64,000 bases of DNA. Origin: Salipiger sp. CCB-MM3 (lineage in GTDB: Bacteria; Pseudomonadota; Alphaproteobacteria; Rhodobacterales; Rhodobacteraceae). Under the pieces are notes generated by a model. That model was not told the DNA's origin, ran no database searches, and saw nothing but the letters and a program-made list of their open reading frames with translations. The translations under genes and the position numbers were made by a program. The stretch spans positions 861,501-925,500 of the forward strand of contig NZ_CP014596.1 of the NCBI RefSeq assembly GCF_001687105.1. The letters are read 5' to 3'. How positions within the stretch are numbered: position 1 is the first letter of the stretch; every line of letters begins with the position of its first letter. This document shows, one piece after another, positions 52,192-60,734 of this stretch.

Positions 52192-53090
52192 CCATGTCCG
52201 AGACCACTGCCGCGGCCGAGACCCGCCGCCGGATGCCGCAATCGCTGATCGCCGCCGGGAACATCCTGCGCTTCCTTGCCAAGACCCCGACTTCGGCCTT
52301 CGGCCTGCTGGTGCTGGCGGCGCTGATCCTCACCGCGCTGTTTGCGCCACTCATCGCGACGCATGATCCCTACATGCAGGACCTTACGAACACGCTGGCA
52401 CCCCCGGGCGGCGGGCACTTCTTCGGCACCGATGAGCTCGGACGGGACATCTTTTCGCGCCTCGTGCACGGCTCGCGCATCACGCTGACGATCATCTTTC
52501 TCGTGACCATCGTGGTCGGCCCGCTGGGGCTGTTGGTGGGCACGGTGGCGGGCTACTTCGGCGGCAAGACCGACGTGGTGCTGATGCGGGTGACCGACAT
52601 CTTCCTGTCGTTCCCCTCGCTGATCCTGTCGCTGGCCTTCGTCGCGGCGCTGGGGCCGAGCCTCAACAATGCGATCATCGCCATCTCGCTCACCGCCTGG
52701 CCGCCGATCGCGCGGCTGGCGCGGGCCGAGACCATGACCTTCCGCAGCGCCGACTATATCGCGGCGGCGCGGCTGCAGGGCGCTAGCCCGGCGCGGATCA
52801 TCTGGAAGAGCATCGTGCCTATGTGCCTTCCCTCGGTACTCATCCGCCTGACGCTGAACATGGCAACGGTGATCCTCACGGCGGCGGGGCTGGGTTTTCT
52901 CGGGCTCGGGGCACAGCCGCCGATGCCGGAATGGGGCGCGATGATTGCCACCGGGCGGCGCTACATGATCGACAGCTGGTGGCTGGTGACCTTCCCCGGC
53001 CTCGCAATCCTGTCGGTGAGCTTGGCGTTCAACCTGCTGGGCGACGGGTTGCGCGACGCACTTGACCCAAAACAGATGACGAAGAGGTGA
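52188..53090 (+). CDS. Dpp/Opp-type ABC transporter permease (DppC-like)
   Basis: This 300-residue permease has the family N-terminal segment, GTDELGRDIFSRLVHGSRITL and an EAA loop SADYIAAARLQGASPARI. The ATG at 52188 overlaps the DppB-like stop by 4 bp; an internal ATG at 52194 is also possible. It forms the channel with the preceding protein. Confidence 0.95.
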   Translation: MTMSETTAAAETRRRMPQSLIAAGNILRFLAKTPTSAFGLLVLAALILTALFAPLIATHDPYMQDLTNTLAPPGGGHFFGTDELGRDIFSRLVHGSRITLTIIFLVTIVVGPLGLLVGTVAGYFGGKTDVVLMRVTDIFLSFPSLILSLAFVAALGPSLNNAIIAISLTAWPPIARLARAETMTFRSADYIAAARLQGASPARIIWKSIVPMCLPSVLIRLTLNMATVILTAAGLGFLGLGAQPPMPEWGAMIATGRRYMIDSWWLVTFPGLAILSVSLAFNLLGDGLRDALDPKQMTKR

Positions 53091-53095
53091 GAGCC

Positions 53096-53938
53096 ATGAC
53101 CAGCGATCCCATCCTCGATATTCGCAATCTGTCGCTGCGCTATCCTGGTGCCGACGAGCCAGCGGTCCGCGGCGTCAGCTTCACCCTCGGGCGCGAGCGG
53201 CTCGGCATCGTCGGCGAGAGCGGCTCGGGCAAGTCAACCGTCGGCCGCGCAATCATGAAACTGCTTCCCGACGCTGAGATGCGCGCCGACGCCATGCGCT
53301 TCGAAGAGGTCGACCTGCTGAACGCCTCGGAGGCGCAAATGCTGAAGCTGCGCGGCGCGCGGATGTCGATGATCCTGCAGGATCCCAAGTATTCGCTGAA
53401 CCCGATCCGCCGCTGCGGTGACCAGGTGGCCGAGGCCTACCGCACCCATGTGCGCTGCTCGAAGGCGGCGGCGCGCGGAAAGGCAGTGGCAATGCTGGCG
53501 GCGGTGCAGATCCGCGATCCCGAGCGGGTCTACGATCTCTACCCGCATGAAGTCTCGGGCGGAATGGGTCAGCGCATCATGATCGCCATGATGCTGCTTA
53601 CCGATCCCGATCTGGTGATCGCCGACGAGCCGACCTCGGCGCTCGACGTCACGGTGCGGCTGCAGGTGCTGAAGATCCTCGACGATCTGGTAAAAGAGCG
53701 GGGCATCGGGCTGATCATGATCAGCCACGACCTCAACCTCGTGCGCAACTTCTGCGACCGGGTGCTGATCATGTACGCGGGCCGGGTGGTCGAGACGCTG
53801 GATGCGCGCGATCTCGATCTTGCGACGCATCCTTACACGCGCGGGCTTCTGGCCGCGCAGCCGCGCATCGGCGGGGCGCGCGCGCCGCTGCCAGTGCTGC
53901 AGCGCGACCCGAGTTGGACCAAGGAGGCCCTCGCATGA
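53096..53938 (+). CDS. Dpp/Opp-type ABC transporter ATP-binding protein (DppD-like)
   Basis: This 280-residue ATPase has Walker A GESGSGKST, the signature stretch VSGGMGQRIMIAMML and Walker B LVIADEPTSALD. The ATG at 53096 follows AAGAGG; a GTG at 53087 overlaps that site and is less likely. The Cys-rich C-terminal region of many DppD proteins appears reduced here. Confidence 0.94.
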   Translation: MTSDPILDIRNLSLRYPGADEPAVRGVSFTLGRERLGIVGESGSGKSTVGRAIMKLLPDAEMRADAMRFEEVDLLNASEAQMLKLRGARMSMILQDPKYSLNPIRRCGDQVAEAYRTHVRCSKAAARGKAVAMLAAVQIRDPERVYDLYPHEVSGGMGQRIMIAMMLLTDPDLVIADEPTSALDVTVRLQVLKILDDLVKERGIGLIMISHDLNLVRNFCDRVLIMYAGRVVETLDARDLDLATHPYTRGLLAAQPRIGGARAPLPVLQRDPSWTKEALA

Positions 53939-54681
53939 AACCGCTGAGCATTGAGAAAATGTCGATCCGCTTCGGCGCGGTAACGATCCTGCCCGAGGTG
54001 AGCTTCGAGGTGGCACCCGGGGAATGCTTCGGGCTCGTCGGCGAGAGCGGCTCGGGCAAATCGACGGTGCTGCGCTGCGCCTCGATGTTGCTGGGCAACT
54101 GGCACGGCGATGCCAGGGTCGGCGGCCGATCGGTGCGCGAGATGGACCTGATGGAGCGGTGCCGCACTCTGCAGATGGTGTTCCAGGACCCCTACGGTTC
54201 GCTCCACCCGCGCCATTCGGTGCGCACCACGCTGTCGGAACCGCTGAAGATCCACCGGCTCGGCGATACCGAGTGCCGGCTCGCGCAGGCAATGCGAGAC
54301 GTTGGCCTGCCGGTGGAGTTCCTCGATCGCTACCCGCACCAGCTGTCGGGCGGGCAACGCCAGCGCGTTGCGATCGCCCGTGCGCTGATCCTCGAGCCCG
54401 AAGTCCTGCTGCTCGACGAGCCGACCTCGGCGCTCGATGTCTCGGTGCAGGCAGAGATCCTCAATCTTTTGGTTCGGCTGCGCGAGGAGAAGGGGTTCAC
54501 CTACGTCATGGTCAGCCACGATCTCGCGGTGATCGACCACATGTGCGACCGCTTTGCGGTGATGAAGGCCGGGGACATCGTTGAGGTGCTGCCGCGCGAG
54601 GCGATCCTCGACGGATCGGCCCGGCACCCCTACGCGCAGGAGCTGATTGCAGCCAGCCTTGCCTACGAGGGCGCGGCGTAG
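53935..54681 (+). CDS. Dpp/Opp-type ABC transporter ATP-binding protein (DppF-like)
   Basis: This 248-residue ATPase has Walker A GESGSGKST, signature LSGGQRQRVAIARAL and Walker B VLLLDEPTSALD. The ATG at 53935 overlaps the preceding stop by 4 bp. It is the second ATPase of the importer and ends the operon before a strong terminator. Confidence 0.94.
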   Translation: MKPLSIEKMSIRFGAVTILPEVSFEVAPGECFGLVGESGSGKSTVLRCASMLLGNWHGDARVGGRSVREMDLMERCRTLQMVFQDPYGSLHPRHSVRTTLSEPLKIHRLGDTECRLAQAMRDVGLPVEFLDRYPHQLSGGQRQRVAIARALILEPEVLLLDEPTSALDVSVQAEILNLLVRLREEKGFTYVMVSHDLAVIDHMCDRFAVMKAGDIVEVLPREAILDGSARHPYAQELIAASLAYEGAA

Positions 54682-54706
54682 GGCATCTTTAACGACAGTA
54701 CGACAC

Positions 54707-54739
54707 CCCCTCCCTGCCGCGTGGCAGGGAGGGGTTTTT
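54707..54739 (+). terminator. Terminator of the Dpp-type operon
   Basis: Perfect 12-bp arms (54707-54718 and 54723-54734) with a 4-nt loop are followed by T5. Confidence 0.9.
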
Positions 54740-54870
54740 CGTTGGGCAATGGCAGTTCCTTGTCGGTTCCGATGACCAGTCCAGGCCGAATGGGCGAGGG
54801 AGCTTAGGCAAAGGCACTGATCCGCCCGGAACAAAGGCGAAGCCTGCTGGCCAGCCAACAGCCGACACAC

Positions 54871-54900
54871 AAAAAGGGCGCATCCCGTGGGATGCGCCCT
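54871..54900 (-). terminator. Terminator after the binding-protein gene
   Basis: Twelve-base arms (54875-54886 and 54889-54900) are followed on the minus strand by a run of T residues, 23 bp after the stop at 54924. Confidence 0.8.
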
Positions 54901-54923
54901 CTGCGTCTCCTATGGTTTGCCGC

Positions 54924-56513
54924 TTAGCGCGACTTCACCACGTCTTCGAAGCGCGACACCCAAGGGTCGATGATCACCCCCGATACGTCGTCCTGAAAGG
55001 CCGCGGTGACCACCCGTTCCGAAAACGGCTGGATCGAGGTCACCTTCTCGTCGATCATCTGCTGAATCTGCTCGTACTGGGCGATCTGCGCGTCGGCGTC
55101 GCGCTCCACCAGCGCGCTCTCGATCAGCCCGTTCAACTCGGTGTCCTGATAAGAGGTGCGCCAGCTCTGGTAGTTGGTCAGCCCCGCCTCGTCGCTGTTG
55201 TCGGGGTTGTAGACCAGCGCGCGCAAGTTGCTGTCGGGGTGCGGCTGCTGGCCGCCGCCGCCGCGCCCGACCAAGAGCTCGAACTGCCGCTCGCGCATGG
55301 CGCCATAAATCTGGCCGCCATCGCCGGTGATGATCTCGGCATTGATCCCGGCCTGTGCCAGCGTGCCCTGAATGGCAGTGGCGCTGTCGAGGAACTGCTG
55401 GGTCGAAATCACCCGCAGAGTGGTGTCGAACCCGTCGGGGAAGCCCGCCTCGGCGAGCAATGCCTTGGCCTTTTCCACGTCGAGCGCGTAGCCCGGATCG
55501 GGCAGGGCCGAAAAGGCGCTGCTGTTGATCACTCGCTGCCGCTCGACACCGAAATAGGGCATGATTGCGCCGTTGATGCCTTTGTAGTCAATGAGGTAGC
55601 GCAGCGCCTCGCGCACCTTGGGATTGGCGAACTTCTCGTCGGCGGTAGAGGCGGCAAGGTAGTAAAAGCCGGCGCTCGGCACGGTCTCGACGGTGATCGT
55701 CTCGTCCTTTTCCAGCGCGCGCAGGTCGGGCGCGGCAAGGCTGAAGCCCACATCGATGTCGCCCTGCTGCAGGCCGAGCCGCTGGCTCTGGCTTTCTGGC
55801 AGGTGGCGCATCAGTACGCGCTTCATCGCGGGTGCGTCACCCCAGAAGTCGTCGTTCCGCGTGAGGATCACGTATTCATTGGCCCGCCACTGGCCGAGGG
55901 TGAAAGCCCCCGAGCCTGCCGAATTGTTGGTCAGCCAGGCCTGTCCCTGATCGTCGCCCGCATGTTCCTCGACCAGCCGGCTGTCGAGGATCGAGCCGAC
56001 GCCCGCCTGCGAGATATACATCAGGATCATCTTGGGATCGCCCGCCTCCGGCATCACCATCCGGAACGTGTGATCGTCGATCACCTGAAACTGCTCATCC
56101 GCCCCGTCGGCGGTGAAGCCGCGCGAGTTGAGGCCCGAGGATTGCGACTGGCCAAGGGCCATCACCCGGTCAAAACTGTACTTCACATCCGCTGCCGTCA
56201 CCGGGTTGCCAGAGGCAAAGGTGGCATCGGAGCGCAGGTGGAAGGTGATGCTGAGGTTGTCCTCGCCGATCTCCCAGCTCTCCGCGAGACGCGGCATGAG
56301 CGCTTTGGTCTCGGGGTCGAGCTCGACCAGCGCGTCGTAGACGTTGTTGAGCACCTGCACCGCCTCACCGCCAGTAATCGCGGCGGGATCCATGGTCAGC
56401 ACGTTGGTCATGGTGAAAGCGACGATCAGCTGGTCTTCGGGGGTTTCGGCCAGCACTGGGCTGGCCCCCGCCAGCAGCGCCGAAAGCGCCACGCCCGTTA
56501 GGAAATGTCTCAT
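54924..56513 (-). CDS. Periplasmic binding protein of the Dpp/Opp-type importer
   Basis: This 529-residue SBP_bac_5 (DppA/OppA-like) protein has a signal peptide (MRHFLTGVALSALLAGASPVLA) and family landmarks such as WEIGEDNLSITFHLRSDATF and PVTAADVKYSFDRV. GGGAGGAG lies just before the ATG at 56513; a longer frame to 56750 runs into the enolase gene. It lies downstream of the enolase-family gene and convergent with the transporter operon. It should deliver the substrate to the two permeases. Confidence 0.94.
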   Translation of the reverse strand: MRHFLTGVALSALLAGASPVLAETPEDQLIVAFTMTNVLTMDPAAITGGEAVQVLNNVYDALVELDPETKALMPRLAESWEIGEDNLSITFHLRSDATFASGNPVTAADVKYSFDRVMALGQSQSSGLNSRGFTADGADEQFQVIDDHTFRMVMPEAGDPKMILMYISQAGVGSILDSRLVEEHAGDDQGQAWLTNNSAGSGAFTLGQWRANEYVILTRNDDFWGDAPAMKRVLMRHLPESQSQRLGLQQGDIDVGFSLAAPDLRALEKDETITVETVPSAGFYYLAASTADEKFANPKVREALRYLIDYKGINGAIMPYFGVERQRVINSSAFSALPDPGYALDVEKAKALLAEAGFPDGFDTTLRVISTQQFLDSATAIQGTLAQAGINAEIITGDGGQIYGAMRERQFELLVGRGGGGQQPHPDSNLRALVYNPDNSDEAGLTNYQSWRTSYQDTELNGLIESALVERDADAQIAQYEQIQQMIDEKVTSIQPFSERVVTAAFQDDVSGVIIDPWVSRFEDVVKSR

Positions 56514-56550
56514 AGGTTCTCCTCCCAAAGCTCTAGAGACCCGCGCCAGT

Positions 56551-57699
56551 TCAGCAGACGCGGTTGTTTTCAATGAGGTCAAAATTGATGTCCTCGCCCA
56601 GACCGGGGCGGTCCGGGACATGGACATAGCCGTCGCGATCCATCGGGTCGGACAGCGTGTTGAGATAGTCGAGCCCGTCGTCGTATTCGAGGAACGGGTG
56701 CAGCAGCCCGCGCTCGTACCACTTGCAGTTCTTAGCGGCGGCGACGACATGCAGGTTCATCGCGGTATTCCCATGCACCTCGCATTCCATGCCGAAGGCT
56801 TCGGCCAGATGCATGGTCTTCAACGCCGGGGTGATGCCACCGACATCGTTTACCCCGGTGCGCAGGATGTCGCACGCGCCTGAGGTAATCCATTCGGCGC
56901 GGTGCCAGTGCTTGCCCGCGGCGCTTTCCGGGCCGACCACAGGAATGTCGAGGTTCTCGGCCAGCCAGCGGTAGGAGGACATGGACTGCTCGTCCATCGG
57001 TTCCTCGATCCAGGCAAACCCGAGCTTTTCCAGCCCGCGGCCCAGTTCCAGCGCCTCGGTCCGCTTGTACCAGTGGAAGGCGTCGATCATCAGCGCGATG
57101 TCGGGGCCCACGGCCTCGCGGACGGCGGCGCAGGCCTTGAGGTCCATCTTCACGTCCGGCGCCCAGCTGACGGGGGGCATCCAGGTGTGCAGCTTGATGC
57201 CCTTGTAGCCGCGCGCCACCAGCGCCTCGGCGAAGCGGCCGTAATCCTCGGGCGTGGCGAGTCCGCCCTCGATCTCGTCGCCGCACATGATCGAGCCATA
57301 AGCCAGTACCTTGTCACGGTAGCCACCGATCAGCTTGTAGACAGGCTGGTCCAGCGTGCGCCCGGCGAGATCCCAGAGCGCGCAATCGATCACCGCCAAA
57401 GTCCGGTCGGTAAGCTGTGCTGCCGATCCGCGCTGCCAGTGTGCCAGATCCTGCCACAGCCGCTCGCGGTCACGGTGGTCCTGCCCGATCAGCACCTTCT
57501 TGACGTACTTGTCGATGACATGCGGGCGCGCCACCTCGGGCGGGCAGAAGGAATGGCCCTCGATTCCGTCCTCGCTGCGGATGGTGACAATGGCCTGCTG
57601 CACCTCGTGCTCGGGGCCGGGGTGGGCGTGGCCCGCGCTGTCGGAGTGACGGCGGGTCTTGTGCCGGAACACGCGCACGGACACGTCGGTGATGATCAC
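56551..57699 (-). CDS. Mandelate racemase/muconate-lactonizing-type enolase superfamily enzyme
   Basis: This 382-residue enzyme has the TIM-barrel landmarks of the enolase superfamily: the catalytic Lys region YKGIKLHTW, and metal ligands in LMIDAFHWYKR, AWIEEPMDEQ and VVGPESAAGKHW. Such enzymes abstract an alpha proton from a carboxylate and dehydrate or racemise sugar acids. The start is probably GTG at 57699, with GGAGGAG at proper distance; a frame to 57735 has no site. The upstream region contains the CTGTATAACAG site, and the binding-protein gene follows, so it belongs to the importer regulon. Confidence 0.92.
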   Translation of the reverse strand: MIITDVSVRVFRHKTRRHSDSAGHAHPGPEHEVQQAIVTIRSEDGIEGHSFCPPEVARPHVIDKYVKKVLIGQDHRDRERLWQDLAHWQRGSAAQLTDRTLAVIDCALWDLAGRTLDQPVYKLIGGYRDKVLAYGSIMCGDEIEGGLATPEDYGRFAEALVARGYKGIKLHTWMPPVSWAPDVKMDLKACAAVREAVGPDIALMIDAFHWYKRTEALELGRGLEKLGFAWIEEPMDEQSMSSYRWLAENLDIPVVGPESAAGKHWHRAEWITSGACDILRTGVNDVGGITPALKTMHLAEAFGMECEVHGNTAMNLHVVAAAKNCKWYERGLLHPFLEYDDGLDYLNTLSDPMDRDGYVHVPDRPGLGEDINFDLIENNRVC

Positions 57700-57743
57700 G
57701 GGTGGTCTCCTCCTCTCCGCAGGCAGGAACGCCAAGCGGCAAT

Positions 57744-57754
57744 CTGTATAACAG
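57744..57754. promoter_or_regulatory. Candidate FadR/GntR operator, second copy
   Basis: CTGTATAACAG, followed by GAA, lies 45 bp before the enolase-family start. It is identical in its 11 bases to the copy at 51096. Confidence 0.65.
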
Positions 57755-57879
57755 GAAGGTATGACATGTACCCTTGGCGGGTCAACGGTTTTTCCGGACC
57801 ATTCCGCGGTCGAGTGATTGATATATCCGAAATATGGACGATTTTTCTGGCGTCCCGATCCCTGGTGCGGCTAGACTTC

Positions 57880-57890
57880 CTGTTGTACAG
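57880..57890. promoter_or_regulatory. Candidate FadR/GntR operator, third copy
   Basis: CTGTTGTACAG is the reverse complement of CTGTACAACAG, one base from the other two sites. It lies 21 bp before the regulator gene, suggesting autoregulation. Confidence 0.6.
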
Positions 57891-57910
57891 AAATCCGCAG
57901 GCGCGAACCT

Positions 57911-58672
57911 ATGACCGACACGAATGCTCTTCTCTCGCCCACCGGGCAGGCCGCTGAGCCGTCGCCCGCGCGCACCCGTGCTGAGCTGATCGCCGCCGGG
58001 CTGCGGCGCGAGATTGAGACTGGGCGCTTTCGTCCCGGCGACCGCCTGCCCAGCGAATCCGAGCTCACGCGCATCCACTCTGTCAGCCGTACCGTCGTAC
58101 GCGAGGCGCTTGGCCTGCTGCGGTCCGAGGGGCTGGTGGAAGCGCGCAAGGGTTCTGGGGTTTTCGCGCTCGATCCGGTGCAGGCGCGGCGGGCTCAGCC
58201 GTTCGCCGATCTCGACATGGAGCGGCTCTCGGGGGTGATCGAACTGTTCGAGCTGCGTTCGGCCTTCGAGATCCGCGCCGCTGGGCTCGCTGCCGCGCGG
58301 CGCTCGGCGCAGCAGATCGAGGCGATCCTCGCGGCCAATGCCGCCGTCTCAAAAGCCTTCGAGGAAGGCGGCAACACCCGCGAAGCAGACTTCGCCTTCC
58401 ATTACGCCATCGCGCAGGCCACGCAGAACAAGCGGTTTCCCGAGTTTCTTGCTCTGATCCGCCCCGGCATCGTGCCCCGGGTCGAACTGGAGGCCGGCAA
58501 GAGCGGTACGCCGCGTGCCTACAAGCCGAACCCCGATCTTGTGCAGGAGCACGCGCGTATCGTCGATGCGATCATCGACGGCGCGCCCGAGGCGGCGGAA
58601 GCAGCGATGAAGGCGCACCTCGAGGGCAGTCTCGCGCGCTATCGCGGCCTCTTGCGCGGCGGCGCGGCCTGA
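57911..58672 (+). CDS. GntR/FadR-family (FCD) transcriptional regulator
   Basis: This 253-residue protein has an N-terminal winged HTH (about 20-90, with GDRLPSESELTRIHSVSRTVVREAL) and a C-terminal FCD effector domain (LFELRSAFEIRAAGLAA, FHYAIAQATQNKRFPEFL). FCD regulators usually repress sugar-acid or hydroxyacid catabolism and are released by the substrate. It is divergent from the enolase gene, and its probable operator recurs at three promoters in this region. Confidence 0.93.
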   Translation: MTDTNALLSPTGQAAEPSPARTRAELIAAGLRREIETGRFRPGDRLPSESELTRIHSVSRTVVREALGLLRSEGLVEARKGSGVFALDPVQARRAQPFADLDMERLSGVIELFELRSAFEIRAAGLAAARRSAQQIEAILAANAAVSKAFEEGGNTREADFAFHYAIAQATQNKRFPEFLALIRPGIVPRVELEAGKSGTPRAYKPNPDLVQEHARIVDAIIDGAPEAAEAAMKAHLEGSLARYRGLLRGGAA

Positions 58673-58770
58673 CCCCACGCTGGGCTAGCCGGAGGCACCG
58701 CGGAGGATTATCCTTCGAGTGCTTGGCTGGGCCACCCGAAAGGAGACCGACACCATCAAGTCCAGGTGAG

Positions 58771-59676
58771 TCACTTCAGCGCGCTCGCTTTCCGCACATG
58801 CGCCAGAAAGGCTTGTGCCGAGGGCGATAGAGATTGCCCGGAGCGCCGCACCAGCCCGATCCGCCGCCGTGCCCCGAAGCCGGTGATCTCGCGTTGGACC
58901 AAGGTTTCCGTGCGTAGCACCGGCAGCGTCAGGGTGGGCAGGGCGGTGATCCCCAGCCCCTCGGCCACCAGCGCTCCGGCGGTGGCAAGATGCGCCACCT
59001 CGAAGCGGGGCGCGAGCGTGTGGCCGATGCGCAGGCAGGCGCCATCAATCAGTTCGCGCACACTGGTGCCCTGCGCCATGGCGATGAAGGGCATCTCGAC
59101 CAGCTCTTCCCAAGTGTAGTCGCGCGCCGCGCGCAGCGGCCCGTCGGGCGCGCCGACGGCGACGAACCGGTCATCCATCAGCGGCTGAAAGGTCAGCCTG
59201 CTGCGCGCCGAGAGCGTGCCGGCGGTGAAGCCGATCTCGGCGATGCCCGCCTCGACCGCCTCGATGACGCTGCCCGAAAGCGCGTCGACGATGCGCAGGT
59301 CGATATCCGGGTATTCCGCCGAGAAGCTCCGCAGCAGCCCCGGCAGCAGGCCGGCGGTCACCGAGGGCAGCCCGGCGATGGTCAGCCGCCCATTGCGGGC
59401 CGAAAGATGCGCCTCAAACTCCGCCATGCCGTCTTCGGCGGTGTTGATCATCCGCTCTGCGACGCGTCCGAAGGCGAGACCGGAGGCGGTGGGCGTGACA
59501 TTGCGCGTGTCGCGATCGAACAGCCGGGTGCCGAGCCGGGCCTCGAGCCCGGTGATCTGCCGCGACAGAGCCGAAGGCGAGAGCGCCAGAACCTCGGCGG
59601 CGGCGCGGAACGAGCCGCAACGCAACACCACAAGGACAGCATTGAAATCGGCGAGCGAGGGATTGGTGCGTTCCAT
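58771..59676 (-). CDS. LysR-family transcriptional regulator
   Basis: This 301-residue protein has an N-terminal HTH (about 5-65, FRAAAEVLALSPSALSRQITGLEARLG) and a LysR_substrate C-terminal domain (about 90-295). It is divergent from the TAXI-TRAP operon, the classic arrangement for a LysR regulator and its target. A dyad ATCCCG-N4-CGGGAT at 59740-59755 in the shared gap may be its site. Confidence 0.93.
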   Translation of the reverse strand: MERTNPSLADFNAVLVVLRCGSFRAAAEVLALSPSALSRQITGLEARLGTRLFDRDTRNVTPTASGLAFGRVAERMINTAEDGMAEFEAHLSARNGRLTIAGLPSVTAGLLPGLLRSFSAEYPDIDLRIVDALSGSVIEAVEAGIAEIGFTAGTLSARSRLTFQPLMDDRFVAVGAPDGPLRAARDYTWEELVEMPFIAMAQGTSVRELIDGACLRIGHTLAPRFEVAHLATAGALVAEGLGITALPTLTLPVLRTETLVQREITGFGARRRIGLVRRSGQSLSPSAQAFLAHVRKASALK

Positions 59677-59739
59677 GCACTAATAATACCCAAACTCTCA
59701 CTTCCGACAACAAACTGATTGCGCCATTCTGCCCGCACG

Positions 59740-59755
59740 ATCCCGAAACCGGGAT
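59740..59755. promoter_or_regulatory. Dyad between the LysR gene and the TRAP operon
   Basis: ATCCCG and CGGGAT are perfect inverted arms with 4 bp between. It is close to the TAXI start (59771), so it might instead affect the leader of the mRNA. Confidence 0.35.
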
Positions 59756-59770
59756 TCCAGGGAGGAAACC

Positions 59771-60733
59771 ATGAAATCTACGCTCTACGCCCTTGCGGGC
59801 GCGACTCTGCTTGCCGGTCCGGCACTGGCGCAAGAGACCGATCTGCTGATCGGCTCGACCTCGGCCTCGTCGAGCCACTACGGTTATTTCGTCGCCGTCG
59901 GCCAGCTGATCAACGAAAACGCCGAGGGGCTGAAGGCCTCGGTGGTCGAGACCGGCGCCACGATGGACAACATCCGCCGCATGGCGCGCGGTCAGGTCGA
60001 CCTCGGCCTCGTGACCACCAACGCGGCGCAGCACGCGGTCTCGGGCACCAACGCCTTCGAGGGCAACGCGCAGGACCTGCGTCTGCTCTGGGTCTACACC
60101 AACGCGCCGCAGAACGTGATCCTGCGCAAGGACGCGGGCGTGGACAGTCTCGAAGGTCTGTCGGGCGTGCGCTTCAATCCGGGCATCAAGGGCTCGAGCA
60201 CCGAGTCGACCACCGAGGCGGTGTTCAATGCGCTGGGGCTCGAGGCGGACTACGTGCGCGGCTCGACCACCGACATCGTTGGCGCGATCAAGGACAACCG
60301 CGTGGCGGGCTACGTGAAATCGGGCTCGGGCATGAAGCTCGACGGCTCGACCATGGACATCGCCACCTCGACCGACATCACCGTGGTCGGTCTTTCGGAC
60401 GCCCAAGCCGACACCCTGCGCGAGAAGATGCCGGACATCTCGGTGATCGACATCCCCGAGGGTGCCGCCGACGGCATCCCCGCCTACACCACCTGGAGCT
60501 TCGGCGTCGGCGTGGCCGCGCCCGCCTCGATGGACGACGAGACCGCCTATAAGATCGTCTCGGCGATCATGGCCGACGACAGCGCGCAGGCCAACGCCAT
60601 GGCCAGCCTGAAGGGCGCGGATCTGGCGCAGATGACGCTCGACTACGGCACCGTCCCGCTGCATCCGGGCGCGGCGCGCTGGTTCGAGGAGCAGGGGCTC
60701 GAGATCCCCGCCAAGCTGCAGCCGGGGAGCTGA
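59771..60733 (+). CDS. TAXI-family TRAP transporter solute-binding protein
   Basis: This 320-residue protein has a signal peptide (MKSTLYALAGATLLAGPALA) and the TAXI-type core (DLLIGSTSASSSHYGYFVAVGQLINE). It captures the solute, probably an organic acid, for the fused TRAP permease encoded next. GGAGG precedes the ATG. It is the first gene of an operon with the permease and the AtuA-like genes. Confidence 0.93.
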   Translation: MKSTLYALAGATLLAGPALAQETDLLIGSTSASSSHYGYFVAVGQLINENAEGLKASVVETGATMDNIRRMARGQVDLGLVTTNAAQHAVSGTNAFEGNAQDLRLLWVYTNAPQNVILRKDAGVDSLEGLSGVRFNPGIKGSSTESTTEAVFNALGLEADYVRGSTTDIVGAIKDNRVAGYVKSGSGMKLDGSTMDIATSTDITVVGLSDAQADTLREKMPDISVIDIPEGAADGIPAYTTWSFGVGVAAPASMDDETAYKIVSAIMADDSAQANAMASLKGADLAQMTLDYGTVPLHPGAARWFEEQGLEIPAKLQPGS

Positions 60734-60734
60734 C

